A stretch of DNA of 64,000 bases from an uncultured Ruthenibacterium sp. (GCA_944386555.1 CALXBN010000025.1:1-64000); one strand, 5' to 3'. Shown: positions 16,677 through 26,330, numbered from the stretch's first letter. Notes: generated from the sequence alone by a model not told the origin. Translations and numbers: made by a program.

Positions 16677-18347
16677 TCAGAACAGGCCGCTGATGACACC
16701 GTTTTCATCTACGTCGATGTTCAGTGCCGCCGGGGCCTTGGGCAGGCCCGGCATGGTCATGATGCTGCCCATCACGGCCACCACAAAACCCGCGCCGGCG
16801 GACAGGCGAAGGTCCCGCACCGTCATGGTGAAATCATCGGGCGCCGCCAGCAGCTTGGCGTTGTCAGAGAAGCTGTATTGGGTTTTGGCGATGCACACGG
16901 GCAAATGGCCGAAGCCGTTCTTCTGCAGCTCGGCCAGGGCTTTGGCCGCTGCCGGGCTGAAGGCGACGCCGCTGGCGCGGTAGATCTTCCGGCATACATC
17001 CCGGATGGCCTGGTCTACCGGTGCGCCCGTTTCATAAGTATATCGGATGGGCCTGTCCTCCAGGATATCCAGCACTTTTTCGGCCAGTTCCAGGCCGCCC
17101 GCGCCGCCCTTGGCGAACACCTCGCTCAGCGCGCAGGGCACGTGCAGGGTGTTTTCGCAGTAATCCCGCAGGAAAGCGTGCTCCTCGGGGCTGTCGGTGG
17201 GGAAGGCGTTGATGGCCACACACACGGGCATGCCGAAGGCATCCCGCATGTTTTCCACATGGCGGCGCAGGTTTTCCGCACCTTTGGCCAGCAGGGCCAC
17301 GTCGGGCGTGCCCAGGTCGGCTTTGGCGCAGCCGCCGTGATGCTTCAGCGCCCGCACGGTGGCCACCACCACCACGGCCGCCGGGGCGATGCCCGCCATG
17401 CGGCACTTGATGTCCAGGAACTTTTCAGCCCCCAGGTCGGCGCCGAAGCCGGCCTCCGTCACCACATAGTCCCCCAGCTTCATGGCCAGGCGGGTGGCGA
17501 TGACGCTGTTGCACCCGTGGGCGATATTGGCGAAGGGCCCGCCGTGGATCAGCGCCGGCGTGTGTTCCAGCGTCTGCACCAGGTTGGGGTCGAAGGCGTC
17601 TTTCAGCAGGGCGGCCATGGCCCCCGCCGCGCCCACCTGGCCGGCGGTGACGGGCGCGCCGTCGTAGGTGTAGCCCACCACGATGCGGGCCAGCCGGGCC
17701 TTCAGGTCGGCCAGGTCGCCGGCCAGGCAGAAGATGGCCATCACCTCACTGGCCACGGTGATGTCGAAGCCGTCCTCCCGGGGCGTGCCGTTCACTTTGC
17801 CGCCCAGGCCGTCCACCAGGAAGCGCAGCTGCCGGTCGTTCATGTCCACACAGCGCTTCCAGGTGATGCGCCGCGGGTCGATATTCAGTGCGTTGCCCTG
17901 GTAGATGTGGTTGTCCACCATGGCTGCCAGCAGGTTGTTGGCAGCGCCGATGGCGTGCAGATCGCCGGTGAAATGCAGGTTGATGTCCTCCATGGGCACC
18001 ACCTGGGCGTAACCGCCGCCGGCTGCGCCACCCTTTACGCCGAACACCGGCCCCAGGGACGGCTCCCGCAGGGCCAGAACCACGCGCTTGTCCATGCGGT
18101 GCAGCGCGTCGGCCAGGCCCACGCTGGTGGTGGTTTTGCCCTCGCCCGCCGGTGTGGGGCTGATGGCCGTCATCAAAATCACCTTGCCGTCGGCCCTGTC
18201 TGCCAGCTTTTTCACCAGCCGGTGATTCACCTTGGCCTTTGTGCGCCCATAGGGGATTACGTCCTCCCCCTCCAGGCCCAGCTGCCGCGCAATGTCCTCA
18301 ATGGGCACCAGCGCGGCTTCCTGTGCAATTTGAATGTCGCTTTTCAT
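16677..18347 (-). CDS. fhs: Formate--tetrahydrofolate ligase
   Basis: Makes 10-formyltetrahydrofolate from formate, THF and ATP, the entry of formate into one-carbon metabolism. At 556 residues it has the family length. ATP-binding [18 protein letters not shown] lies at about 57-74, and the conserved [35 protein letters not shown] block begins near 93. The ATG at 18347 has AAGGAAG 7 nt upstream; the frame start 8 codons earlier lacks one. It could use formate from the pyruvate formate-lyase encoded at 38225-40471. Promoter at 18395-18423. Confidence 0.96.
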   Translation of the reverse strand: MKSDIQIAQEAALVPIEDIARQLGLEGEDVIPYGRTKAKVNHRLVKKLADRADGKVILMTAISPTPAGEGKTTTSVGLADALHRMDKRVVLALREPSLGPVFGVKGGAAGGGYAQVVPMEDINLHFTGDLHAIGAANNLLAAMVDNHIYQGNALNIDPRRITWKRCVDMNDRQLRFLVDGLGGKVNGTPREDGFDITVASEVMAIFCLAGDLADLKARLARIVVGYTYDGAPVTAGQVGAAGAMAALLKDAFDPNLVQTLEHTPALIHGGPFANIAHGCNSVIATRLAMKLGDYVVTEAGFGADLGAEKFLDIKCRMAGIAPAAVVVVATVRALKHHGGCAKADLGTPDVALLAKGAENLRRHVENMRDAFGMPVCVAINAFPTDSPEEHAFLRDYCENTLHVPCALSEVFAKGGAGGLELAEKVLDILEDRPIRYTYETGAPVDQAIRDVCRKIYRASGVAFSPAAAKALAELQKNGFGHLPVCIAKTQYSFSDNAKLLAAPDDFTMTVRDLRLSAGAGFVVAVMGSIMTMPGLPKAPAALNIDVDENGVISGLF

Positions 18348-18394
18348 GACAACGCTTCCTTTCTCCATCAACAGCAGTGGACCTTATCACTTAA

Positions 18395-18423
18395 ATTCTA
18401 CCAAACTTTCACAGGGAACACAA
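18395..18423 (-). promoter_or_regulatory. Sigma-A promoter for fhs
   Basis: On the minus strand TTGTGT (18423-18418), 17-bp spacer, TAGAAT (18400-18395), 48 bp before the start codon. It is divergent from the DegV promoter 20 bp away. Confidence 0.75.
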
Positions 18424-18442
18424 GGCGCGGCGGCCCTTTCCG

Positions 18443-18471
18443 TTGACTTTTCCCCCGGGGAACGGTACAAT
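18443..18471 (+). promoter_or_regulatory. Sigma-A promoter for the DegV gene
   Basis: TTGACT (18443-18448), 17-bp spacer, TACAAT (18466-18471), a near-consensus promoter 48 bp before the start codon. Confidence 0.85.
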
Positions 18472-18518
18472 AAATACAAAAGAATTTGGGCCGGGCCCGG
18501 AAAAGACGGTGACACCAT

Positions 18519-19364
18519 ATGGAAATGAAGATCATTGCCGACAGCTGCTGCGATTTGACGCCGGCACTGAAACATCTGTGGGGGGTACAGATAGCCAGTT
18601 TGTCCATCGATGTGGGTGCGCACCATTATGTGGATGACGAATCGCTGGATACGGCTGCGCTGATCACTGATATGGCGGCCTACAAAGGCGCGCCCTCCAC
18701 GGCATGCCCCGCCCCCGAAGAATACATGCGCCTGATGTGCCAGAGCGATGCCTGTTTCGTCGTCACACTGTCCGGCAAGCTGTCCGGCAGTTACAACGCC
18801 GCCTGCGTAGGCCGGGAGATGGCCCTGGAAGCATATCCGGAGAAAAAGATCCATATTTTTGATTCCGAGAGCGCGTCCGCCGGTGAGACGCGCATTGTCA
18901 TGCTGCTGCGGGAGCTGATTGACGGCGGCCTGCCCTTTGAGGAGATCGTGGAACGGGCCTGTGCGTTCATTGCCGCGATGAAAACCCATTTTGTGTTGGA
19001 GGATCTGTCCCATCTGGTCAAAAACGGGCGCATCTCCAGGTTCGCGGGCCTGGCGGGAACCATGCTGAATGTGCGGCCCATCATGGGCGAAAACGGCCAC
19101 GGAGAAATTATTCCCCTGGAGAAGGTACGGGGCACTGCCAACGCCATGCGCCGCCTGGTGGAGATGGTGGCCGAGGAGACCGCCCAGCGCGCCGCCGGCA
19201 GCCTGACACTGGTGCTGAGCTACTGCAACTGCCTGGAGCGGGCGCTGGAGCTGAAAAAGAACTTCCTGGCCAAGTGCCAGGCCCTGAAAGAAGTGATCCT
19301 GGTTCCCACCGCCGGTATTTCTACTGTGTATGCCGACAACGGGGGCGTGGTCATCGCCTTCTAA
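18519..19364 (+). CDS. DegV family fatty-acid-binding protein
   Basis: A 281-residue DegV family protein. The family binds a fatty acid between its two domains; some act as FakB subunits presenting fatty acid to kinase FakA for phospholipid synthesis. Visible signatures are IADSCCDLTP at the N-terminus, the PSTACPAPEEY segment, TLSGKLSGSYNAA, FDSESASAGE, and the second-domain DLSHLVKNGRISRFAG. The start is ATG 18519, though ATG 18525 is possible since the ribosome binding site is weak. A solo gene between its own promoter and terminator. Confidence 0.92.
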   Translation: MEMKIIADSCCDLTPALKHLWGVQIASLSIDVGAHHYVDDESLDTAALITDMAAYKGAPSTACPAPEEYMRLMCQSDACFVVTLSGKLSGSYNAACVGREMALEAYPEKKIHIFDSESASAGETRIVMLLRELIDGGLPFEEIVERACAFIAAMKTHFVLEDLSHLVKNGRISRFAGLAGTMLNVRPIMGENGHGEIIPLEKVRGTANAMRRLVEMVAEETAQRAAGSLTLVLSYCNCLERALELKKNFLAKCQALKEVILVPTAGISTVYADNGGVVIAF

Positions 19365-19380
19365 GGGGGAATTGATCCGG

Positions 19381-19411
19381 GCGCCTTTCCCGCGGGGAGA
19401 GGCGCTTTTTT
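19381..19411 (+). terminator. Terminator after the DegV gene
   Basis: A GC-rich hairpin (about 19381-19391 with 19395-19405) with a T6 tail at 19406-19411, 17 bp after the stop codon. Confidence 0.85.
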
Positions 19412-19442
19412 ACGTCCGGGGGCGCAATTGGCCGCCTGCGGC

Positions 19443-19472
19443 TTGAACAAGGCGGGCGGTGCGTGCTATAAT
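19443..19472 (+). promoter_or_regulatory. Sigma-A promoter for the cysteine desulfurase-thiI genes
   Basis: TTGAAC (19443-19448), 18-bp spacer, TATAAT (19467-19472). It overlaps the start of the longer reading frame, confirming the GTG start at 19507. Confidence 0.85.
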
Positions 19473-19506
19473 ATATGAAATACTGTCTGATGAAGGGGGA
19501 GCGGCC

Positions 19507-20640
19507 GTGCATTACTTGGACAATGCAGCCACCACCCGGGTAGCCGACGAGGTTGCCGCCGTGGCGGCTGAGGTGATGCAAACCCATTTTGCCAATCCGT
19601 CGGCCCTGTATGCGCCCGGCGCCCGGGCCGAGGCCGTCATCCGGGCAGCCCGCACCGCTGTGGCCGACAGCATGGGCGTGCGCCCCGGGGAGGTCATCTT
19701 TACCGCCAGCGGCACCGAGGCGGACAACATTGCCATTCAGGGGGCCCTGCGTGCCCGCAGTGCCTGGGCGGAGCAGATCGTGGTGACGGGTTTTGAACAC
19801 CCGGCGGTGCAGAACACCGTCTCCGCCATGGAACGGGAAGGCTGGCGCGTCACCGTTGTGCGGCCCGACGCTGCCGGCCATGTCAGCCTGGCCAAGATGG
19901 TGCAGGCCGTGGGAAGCAAAACGGCCCTGGTGGCCTGCATGCATGTGAACAACGAAGTGGGTACCCTGCAGGATGTGGCCTGGCTGGCCCGGGAGGTCAA
20001 GCGCAAGAACAGCCGCACTGCCGTGCACGTGGACGGCGTACAGGCCTGGGGGAAGGTGCCCATGAAGCTGTCCGCCACACAGATCGACAGCTACGCGGTA
20101 TCCGGCCATAAGATCCACGCGCTCAAAGGTGTGGGGGCGCTGTATCTGCGCCGGGGTTTCCATACCATGCCGCTTCTGTACGGCGGCCTGCAGGAGGCCG
20201 GTATGCGCCCGGGCACCGAGAACACCCCCTATATTGCGGCTTTGGGCAAAGCGGTGGAACTGATGCAGAAGAACCGCGCCGCCCGCGGGCACATCAAGCA
20301 GCTGAGCGATCAGCTGTGGCAGGGCCTGGGCGAATTGGAGGGCGTGGTGCGCAACAGCCCGCCGGACGCGCTGCCCGACGTGGCCAATTTCTCGCTGCCG
20401 GGTATCCGCAGCGAGACCATGCTCCATTTCCTCGAGCAGCGGGAAGTATATGTCTCCAGCGGGTCTGCCTGCGCCCGGGGCGCGGCCAGCCATACGCTGC
20501 AGGCCATGGGCCTGCCCGCCTCCCGGGTGGACAGCGCCATCCGCGTATCCTTCAGTGCCGAAAACACCGCCGAGGACGTGCGCGCGCTGCTGGAGGGCCT
20601 GCGCCAGGGCCTGGAGACTCTGGCCAGGGCGCGCCGGTAA
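19507..20640 (+). CDS. Cysteine desulfurase (NifS/IscS family, ThiI partner)
   Basis: A PLP enzyme taking sulfur from cysteine as a persulfide. The 377 residues start VHYLDNAATTR, contain the PLP lysine Lys202 (SGHKIHALKG) and the persulfide cysteine Cys322 (SSGSACARG), with the histidine of FEHPAVQNT in between. Because thiI follows at 51 bp, the natural role is donating sulfur to ThiI for 4-thiouridine in tRNA, as the NifZ-ThiI pair does in Bacillus. The GTG at 19507 follows AGGGGGAG; the ATG-like longer frame starts inside the promoter. Confidence 0.93.
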   Translation: MHYLDNAATTRVADEVAAVAAEVMQTHFANPSALYAPGARAEAVIRAARTAVADSMGVRPGEVIFTASGTEADNIAIQGALRARSAWAEQIVVTGFEHPAVQNTVSAMEREGWRVTVVRPDAAGHVSLAKMVQAVGSKTALVACMHVNNEVGTLQDVAWLAREVKRKNSRTAVHVDGVQAWGKVPMKLSATQIDSYAVSGHKIHALKGVGALYLRRGFHTMPLLYGGLQEAGMRPGTENTPYIAALGKAVELMQKNRAARGHIKQLSDQLWQGLGELEGVVRNSPPDALPDVANFSLPGIRSETMLHFLEQREVYVSSGSACARGAASHTLQAMGLPASRVDSAIRVSFSAENTAEDVRALLEGLRQGLETLARARR

Positions 20641-20691
20641 ACCCGGCCCGCGCCTGCATACCAACCAAAGAAGGGGAAGGAACCGCCGTTT

Positions 20692-21867
20692 ATGAAAGAG
20701 CTGATTTTGGCCTACCAGGGCGAGATGGCCCTGAAGGGGCTGAACCGTGCCACATTTGAGAGCATTTTGATGAAAACCATGCGCCGCAGGCTGGGCAGCC
20801 TGGGTGAGTTCAAGGTGTACAAAGCCCAAAGCACCCTGTATGCCGAGCCGCTGGACGAGGCCGCCGATATGGACGAGGCATTCAGCCGCGTGCAGAAGAT
20901 CTTCGGCATTGCCGCCGTATCCCGGGCGGCGGTGTGTGAAAAAAACTTCGATGCCATCGCCCGCACGGCGGCGGCCTATCTGGAAGAGCCGCTGCGGGCG
21001 GCGCGCACCTTCAAGGTCAGTGCCAAGCGCAGCGACAAATCTTTTCCCATGAACAGCATGGAGATCAGCCAGGAGCTGGGCGCCGTGCTGCTGCAGGCCT
21101 ACCCGCACCTGAAAGTGGATGTGCACCATCCCCAGATCAATGTCACCGTGGAAGTACGTGACTTCGCCGCCTACGTCCACGGCGGCAAGCAGCCCGGCGC
21201 CGGCGGCCTGCCGGTGTCCACCTCCGGCAAGGCGGCACTGCTGCTCTCCGGCGGGCTGGACAGCCCGGTGGCCGGCTACATGATGGCCAAGCGCGGGCTG
21301 TCCCTGTGCTGTGTCCATTTTGCCAGCCCCCCCTATACCAGCGAGCGTGCCCGCATGAAAGTGCTGCAGCTGGCGAAAGAGTTGAGCCCCTGGACGGGCA
21401 ATTTGAACGTATATGTAGTGCCCTACACCGCCGCCCAGGAATATCTGCGGGACCATTGTCCTCAGGATCTGTTCACGGTGCTGATGCGCCGCAGCATGCT
21501 GCGCATCACCCAGGCCCTGGCCCCGGCCGAGGACGCCAAGGCCATCGTCACCGGTGAGAGCCTGGCACAGGTGGCCAGCCAGACGCTGATGGCCCTGGCC
21601 TGTACTGACGCGGCCCAAAACCTGCCGGTGCTGCGCCCGTGCATCGGCCTGGATAAAACCGAGATCGTGGCCATCGCCAGGCACATCGGAACTTATGAGA
21701 CCAGCATTGAGCCCTATGAGGACTGCTGCACCATTTTCACCCCGCCCCATCCGCGTACCAAGCCCCGCCTGGCCGACGTAGAGGCCGCCGAGGCCGCCAT
21801 GCCGGGCCTGGCCGCCCTGGAGGCAGAGGCCGCCGCCGGCGCCGAGCGGGTGGAGATCCGCCTGTAA
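20692..21867 (+). CDS. thiI: tRNA 4-thiouridine synthetase ThiI
   Basis: Adenylates U8 of tRNA and inserts sulfur to give 4-thiouridine, a near-UV sensor base; some homologues also serve thiamine thiazole synthesis. The 391 residues have an N-terminal ferredoxin-like and THUMP region (about 1-165) and a PP-loop ATPase domain with SGGLDSP at about 185-191. No C-terminal rhodanese domain is present, so it relies on the two cysteines of the core (e.g. ACTDAAQN and YEDCCTIF segments) and the upstream desulfurase. The ATG at 20692 begins 51 bp after the partner gene. Confidence 0.94.
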   Translation: MKELILAYQGEMALKGLNRATFESILMKTMRRRLGSLGEFKVYKAQSTLYAEPLDEAADMDEAFSRVQKIFGIAAVSRAAVCEKNFDAIARTAAAYLEEPLRAARTFKVSAKRSDKSFPMNSMEISQELGAVLLQAYPHLKVDVHHPQINVTVEVRDFAAYVHGGKQPGAGGLPVSTSGKAALLLSGGLDSPVAGYMMAKRGLSLCCVHFASPPYTSERARMKVLQLAKELSPWTGNLNVYVVPYTAAQEYLRDHCPQDLFTVLMRRSMLRITQALAPAEDAKAIVTGESLAQVASQTLMALACTDAAQNLPVLRPCIGLDKTEIVAIARHIGTYETSIEPYEDCCTIFTPPHPRTKPRLADVEAAEAAMPGLAALEAEAAAGAERVEIRL

Positions 21868-21934
21868 AAGCCCCGTGGCCCCGCCGGGCCGCAGGTTTCG
21901 GCCCGTTGAACCCCATTGGAAAGGAAGGCTGCGT

Positions 21935-23254
21935 ATGACTGCCGAGATCATCGCCGTGGGCACCGAGCTGCTGCTGGGCGATATCCTGAATACCAACGCC
22001 CAGTTCCTGGCCCGGGAGCTGGCCGCCCTGGGAATCAGCGTCTATTACCAGACGGTGGTGGGGGATAATCCCGCCCGGCTGGAGGGCGTGGTGCGTCAGG
22101 CCCGTGCCCGCAGCGACCTGCTGGTCTTCACCGGCGGCCTGGGCCCCACCGAGGACGATTTGACCAAGCAGACTGTGGCGCGGGCCTATGGCGACGGGCT
22201 GCGTCTGGACGAGGAGGAGCTGGAGAAGATCCGTGCCTTTTTTGCCCGCTGGGGCCGCACCATGCCGGAGAACAACCGCCGGCAGGCCTATGTGCCGGTG
22301 CGCGGGCGCAAAATCGTCAACAACAACGGAACTGCCCCGGGCATGATCTTCGAGGACGCCGATGTGCCGGGCCATTACGCGGTGCTGCTGCCCGGCCCGC
22401 CGCAAGAAAACCAGCCCATGTTCCTTGACAGCGTGCGCCCCTGGCTGCAAAGCCTCAGCCGCCGGGCGCTGCACTCGGTGAACCTGCGGGTGATGGGCAT
22501 CGGCGAAAGCCATCTGCAGGAGAAGGTGGGCCCGCTGCTGACACATGAAAACCCCACCGCTGCCCTGTATGCCAAGACGGCGGAGGTAGTCATCCGCCTG
22601 ACGGCCGGCGCCGATACGGACGCCCAGGCCCAGGCACTGTGCCAGGCCTATGCAAAGCGGTTTTACGACATCCTGGGCGATCATATCTACGCCGAGGGTG
22701 AGGACGGCCTGGAATTCGCTGTGGTACATGCTCTGGCGGGCCGGGGCAAAACGGTGGCCACCGCCGAGAGCTGCACAGGGGGCCTGGTGTCCGGGCGCAT
22801 CACCGCGGTGCCCGGCTCCTCGGAGGTGTTCGGCTATGGCCTTTGTACTTATGCCAACGAGGCCAAGGAGCGCCTGCTGGGCGTACCGGCGCAGATGATC
22901 GCCGCCCACGGTGTGGTGTCGGCCCCGGTGGCTGCGGCCATGGCCCGGGGCGTGCGGCGCCTGGCGGGGGCGGATATCGGCCTGGGAATTACAGGCATTG
23001 CCGGGCCCGGGGGCGGCAGCGCCCAAAAACCCGTGGGCCTGGTATATTTGGCGGCGGCAGACGAACACCATACCTGGGTAGAGCAGCTGCTGGTGAGCCG
23101 CCGCCCACGGCAGAGCGTGCGGAACATTGCGGCCCAGCACGGCCTGGAGCTGATCCGCCGGACGGCGCTGGGCCTGCCCCAGCCGCTGGCCCAGTGCTTC
23201 GGCCCGGAGGGCCCGGTGGTGTACCGTCAGGCCGGTACCCCGCAGGATGTATGA
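21935..23254 (+). CDS. cinA: CinA family competence/damage-inducible protein
   Basis: A 439-residue two-domain CinA. The N-terminal MoCF-like domain (about 4-170; TELLLGDILNTNAQ, FTGGLGPTEDD, PGPPQEN) hydrolyses ADP-ribose in related proteins. The C-terminal domain (about 265-420) is the NMN deamidase type, with Ser279 (AESCTGG), Tyr306 and Lys311 (YANEAKERLLGV) and ITGIAGPGGG. Both serve NAD recycling. A KH-like linker lies between, near 205-260. The ATG at 21935 follows GGAAGGAAGG; the longer frame was rejected. It is followed by its own degenerate paralog. Confidence 0.94.
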   Translation: MTAEIIAVGTELLLGDILNTNAQFLARELAALGISVYYQTVVGDNPARLEGVVRQARARSDLLVFTGGLGPTEDDLTKQTVARAYGDGLRLDEEELEKIRAFFARWGRTMPENNRRQAYVPVRGRKIVNNNGTAPGMIFEDADVPGHYAVLLPGPPQENQPMFLDSVRPWLQSLSRRALHSVNLRVMGIGESHLQEKVGPLLTHENPTAALYAKTAEVVIRLTAGADTDAQAQALCQAYAKRFYDILGDHIYAEGEDGLEFAVVHALAGRGKTVATAESCTGGLVSGRITAVPGSSEVFGYGLCTYANEAKERLLGVPAQMIAAHGVVSAPVAAAMARGVRRLAGADIGLGITGIAGPGGGSAQKPVGLVYLAAADEHHTWVEQLLVSRRPRQSVRNIAAQHGLELIRRTALGLPQPLAQCFGPEGPVVYRQAGTPQDV

Positions 23255-23273
23255 ATACGAGGGAGGTACACCG

Positions 23274-24320
23274 ATGGTTGATATGGAAAAGAATGTGGAA
23301 AAACAGCTGATTGTGCGCACGTTCGAACCGGATATGGGCGCGCTGAAGGCTGCCGCCCGCCAGCTGCGCGGCGTCAGCGACCTGGGCCTGAACCTGTATG
23401 GGCAGGCCGGCGAGGTGCTGGTGGTCATCACGGCCCGCAGCCACGCGGCCGCTGCCGCCACGGAACTGACCGAGCGTGTGGCCCAGCAGCTGGAGACGGC
23501 CCTGGGCGAGGCGGCTTACGGGCGGGGCAAAGGCAGCCTGGCTTATTTTACCGCCGGCGAACTGATCGAAAATGAGGCGCTCATCGCCGCCTCCGATTCC
23601 AAAACCGGCGCGCTTCTGGCCGAGGAATTTTCCCGCACCAAGCGCGGCAGCCAGGTGTTCGATTTCGGCGATTCCAGCTACAGCGATTCCCGCGTGATGT
23701 CCAAGATCAAAGAGACGGCCGCCAAGCATTGCCAGCCGGGCAACGAGGCCCAGATGGCCGCCGCCCGGGCCGCCGCCGCCGGCAAATGCGCCCGGGCCGA
23801 GGTGGGCGTGTGCATCACCGGCGTGGGGCTGGAGGGCCGCCAGGTGTACGTGGCCGTGGCCTGCAAGGGCTATGTGTACATGCGCCGGCTGCCCCAAAGC
23901 CCGGATGCAGGGAAAAAGGCCGCCCTGATCGCCCTGGATATCACCCGCCGTCTGATGGCGGGCCTGCCCGTCAGCGAGGCCACCCGGGCGTTCAAGGCCA
24001 ATTCCAACTTCACCTGGGACGCCCCCGTGCAGCCCAAGGCCCGAAACCGCGCCTTGGCGCCTATCATCGTGCTGGCGGTGCTGCTGGTGGCGCTGGCTGT
24101 GGCCTGCTGGTACTTCCTCACCCATTTCAGCCTGTTTGGTTCCGATTCCGACACAGTGCCCGCTTCGGCGCCGGCCTCCATATCCGAAAGTTTCTCCCTG
24201 CCCGCATCGGCTGCCGGCAGTACGTCTGCCGGCAGCAGCACCCCATCGGCCGGCGGCGCCAGCCAGTCCATCGGCGGTACGGTGGATGAGCAGGGCAACG
24301 TGCACCCCTTCGGCAGCTGA
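23274..24320 (+). CDS. Membrane-anchored degenerate CinA paralog
   Basis: A 348-residue protein that lines up with the neighbouring CinA over its linker and C-terminal domain. Residues 38-232 here match CinA about 208-417: LYGQAGEVLVVITA with LYAKTAEVVIRLTA, LGEAAYGRGKGSL with LGDHIYAEGEDGL, SKTGALLAEEF with SCTGGLVSGRI, GVCITG with GLGITG, and LDITRRLMAGLP with LELIRRTALGLP. The lysine of the Ser/Lys pair appears replaced and the GIAGPGG loop is lost, so deamidase activity is unlikely. A membrane segment follows (about 261-283), then a Ser/Ala-rich tail. GGGAGG lies 7 nt before ATG 23274. Confidence 0.75.
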   Translation: MVDMEKNVEKQLIVRTFEPDMGALKAAARQLRGVSDLGLNLYGQAGEVLVVITARSHAAAAATELTERVAQQLETALGEAAYGRGKGSLAYFTAGELIENEALIAASDSKTGALLAEEFSRTKRGSQVFDFGDSSYSDSRVMSKIKETAAKHCQPGNEAQMAAARAAAAGKCARAEVGVCITGVGLEGRQVYVAVACKGYVYMRRLPQSPDAGKKAALIALDITRRLMAGLPVSEATRAFKANSNFTWDAPVQPKARNRALAPIIVLAVLLVALAVACWYFLTHFSLFGSDSDTVPASAPASISESFSLPASAAGSTSAGSSTPSAGGASQSIGGTVDEQGNVHPFGS

Positions 24321-24385
24321 GCGCCGGCGGGATTCTGCAGCGCGGCATCTTTTCAAGGGTGTGCATTCCTGCGCGGAACTCTGTC

Positions 24386-24425
24386 AAAAAACGCGGCGAT
24401 CCATTCCGGATCGCCGCGTTTTGCT
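24386..24425. terminator. Bidirectional terminator between convergent genes
   Basis: An 11-bp stem (24392-24402 with 24408-24418) flanked by A6 on the left and a T-rich run on the right, serving the CinA paralog and the M23 gene. Confidence 0.9.
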
Positions 24426-24500
24426 TTTCCCGAGATTCTTTCCCCGGCGCGGCGATGCTGCCGCTTTCCCTGCCCGCGCCCTGTACGGGCAGGGTCTTTG

Positions 24501-26330
24501 TTACGGGGGCGTTACGAAGTCCAGCGGGTTGGCCAGGCACCAGCGCGCGCCAGAGGGGTCTGTCCACACCTCCAGGTGCAGATGGTTGCCGGTGGCAGTG
24601 CCCGTCATGCCCACCGCGCCGATCAGCTGGCCGCGGGCCACTTCCTGCCCGGCGGAGACAAACAGCTGCGAGCAGTGGCCGTACAGGCTGTACAGGCCGT
24701 TATGGTGGTCGATCAGCACATAGTTGCCCCAGCTCCAGTGATCGGTGGCCTGAATAACGGTGCCTGCCTCGCAGGCGTAGATGGGCGAGCCGTAGGGGGC
24801 CTGGAAATCGTACCCGCGGTGGCCGCCGTAGGTGGAGTAACTGGTGTAGTCCGGCACGGGGAAGCTCCAGGTGCCCGTGCCAACCTGGCCGGAGTTGGCG
24901 GCGAAATTGTTGTACCGCTCCCGGGTGCCCACCACGGTGATCTGGGGCACCATCTCCGTGAGGACGGCGGCGCTCTGCACGCTGCGGCCGATCTCCACCC
25001 CGTCCAGCCGGGTGACCAGGGCCGTCACATGCTGCAGACCTTCCTGCCCGCGCTGGATCACCCGGCGGGTGCCCTCGTAATACTCGTCGCTCTCCTGGAC
25101 GAGCTCCTCAATGGGAATCGCCTCGTCGTACTCCTCCAAATCCGTTGTCTGCACCTGCATGTAGAAGGGGTTGGCGTTCAGGTTGGCCAGCACGGTGTCC
25201 AGGTCGGTGACGGAGCTGGTGAAGTAGACCCCGGGTTCCAGGTGCAGCTGTTGGGCGAACTCCACCTGGTGGTTGGGGTTGTCCGGCTGCAGGTAGGGTT
25301 CCAGCAGGCCGTTCAGATACTCCTGCAGGGCAGGGCCGTCGGTGGTCACCCCCAGCAGCACTTCGTTGTTGGAACCGGCGTACAGGCCCGTAGCGTTTTG
25401 GATCTGTTCGCCGGAGGTGGCAATGATGTCGTCGGCCAGCTGGGTGGCGGAGGAGCGGGCTGCAATATTTACGGGCCGGATGGTGAACTGGGGCTGGGGA
25501 TCCCACTGTTCCTCCTCGCCGGTGGCGATGATGCGCCCGCGTACGATGCCTGCGGCATTTTCCCACACGCTTTCACTGGCCACAAAACCCAGCACATGGC
25601 CCTGATACTCCACCTGCAGGGAGAAACCGTTGGCCAGCATGGTATGGGCGGTGAAAGCAAACAGGCATGCCGCGCCCACCGGCAGCAGCCAGCCCAGCGC
25701 CGCAGTTATCAGATGGCGGTAGGCCCGCACGCCCCGGGCAAAATAGGCAAGGCCCGCCCGGCTGCCCCGGCCGCCGCGCTGGCTTTCGGCCCGGGCGGCA
25801 GCGTGTACATTGCGCAGGCCGCTGGCCAGGCGGCGCCAGGGGGCGGTAATGTCCCGCACCATGCCGGCAGCGAACCGCAGCATCGGCCCGCCCAGCGCGC
25901 CCAGCAGGCTGGCCAGGAAATGGCGCAGCCCGGCACTCAGCCGCCGCAGGGCCCGGCCCAGGTTCAGCAGCAGGTATTCCGTTTGGGTACCCACCCGATA
26001 CAGCAGCTGGCCCACGGCATTCACGATGGGGCCTTTGGCCAGATGCCCGCTGCGGATCTCCACCACCGCGGCATCATTGGCACCGCGCTGCATGGACACC
26101 ACCAGGCGCTCCACGGTTTTGCGGTTCAGTACGGCCTTCAGCGGCCGGCGGTGCCGTTTGGGTTTATGGGAGCCGTCTGCGGCCTTGGCGGCGTCTGCGG
26201 CGCTGCCGGTGTCCGGGCCAGCCTGGGCCTGGCTGCGGGGCGCAGGTCCCGTCTGGGGCTGCCCGCCCTGCGCGGCCTGTCCGCCGGCAGCTTCGCTGCC
26301 AGCCTCCGGCTGTCTGTGCATTTCGTCCAT
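24501..26330 (-). CDS. Membrane-anchored M23 peptidase with G5-like domain
   Basis: A 609-residue predicted cell-wall hydrolase. Residues 1-60 are low-complexity (Gln/Gly/Ala) and probably cytoplasmic, followed by a basic region. One membrane segment lies at about 215-243. The outer part has a long region of unknown fold, a G5-like domain (about 415-480; RRVIQRGQEGLQHVTALVTRLDGVEIG), and a C-terminal M23 endopeptidase domain with zinc ligands in GGHRGYDFQ and GNHLHLEVW. It would cut peptide crosslinks outside the membrane. The ATG at 26330 follows GGAGG by 11 nt; ATG 26321 is possible. Own promoter at 26367. Confidence 0.85.
   Translation of the reverse strand: MDEMHRQPEAGSEAAGGQAAQGGQPQTGPAPRSQAQAGPDTGSAADAAKAADGSHKPKRHRRPLKAVLNRKTVERLVVSMQRGANDAAVVEIRSGHLAKGPIVNAVGQLLYRVGTQTEYLLLNLGRALRRLSAGLRHFLASLLGALGGPMLRFAAGMVRDITAPWRRLASGLRNVHAAARAESQRGGRGSRAGLAYFARGVRAYRHLITAALGWLLPVGAACLFAFTAHTMLANGFSLQVEYQGHVLGFVASESVWENAAGIVRGRIIATGEEEQWDPQPQFTIRPVNIAARSSATQLADDIIATSGEQIQNATGLYAGSNNEVLLGVTTDGPALQEYLNGLLEPYLQPDNPNHQVEFAQQLHLEPGVYFTSSVTDLDTVLANLNANPFYMQVQTTDLEEYDEAIPIEELVQESDEYYEGTRRVIQRGQEGLQHVTALVTRLDGVEIGRSVQSAAVLTEMVPQITVVGTRERYNNFAANSGQVGTGTWSFPVPDYTSYSTYGGHRGYDFQAPYGSPIYACEAGTVIQATDHWSWGNYVLIDHHNGLYSLYGHCSQLFVSAGQEVARGQLIGAVGMTGTATGNHLHLEVWTDPSGARWCLANPLDFVTPP

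Noticed and set aside
18348..18442. ZTP riboswitch upstream of fhs, as seen in some relatives
   Set aside because: The region holds only a promoter and about 50 nt of leader, without the conserved aptamer blocks.
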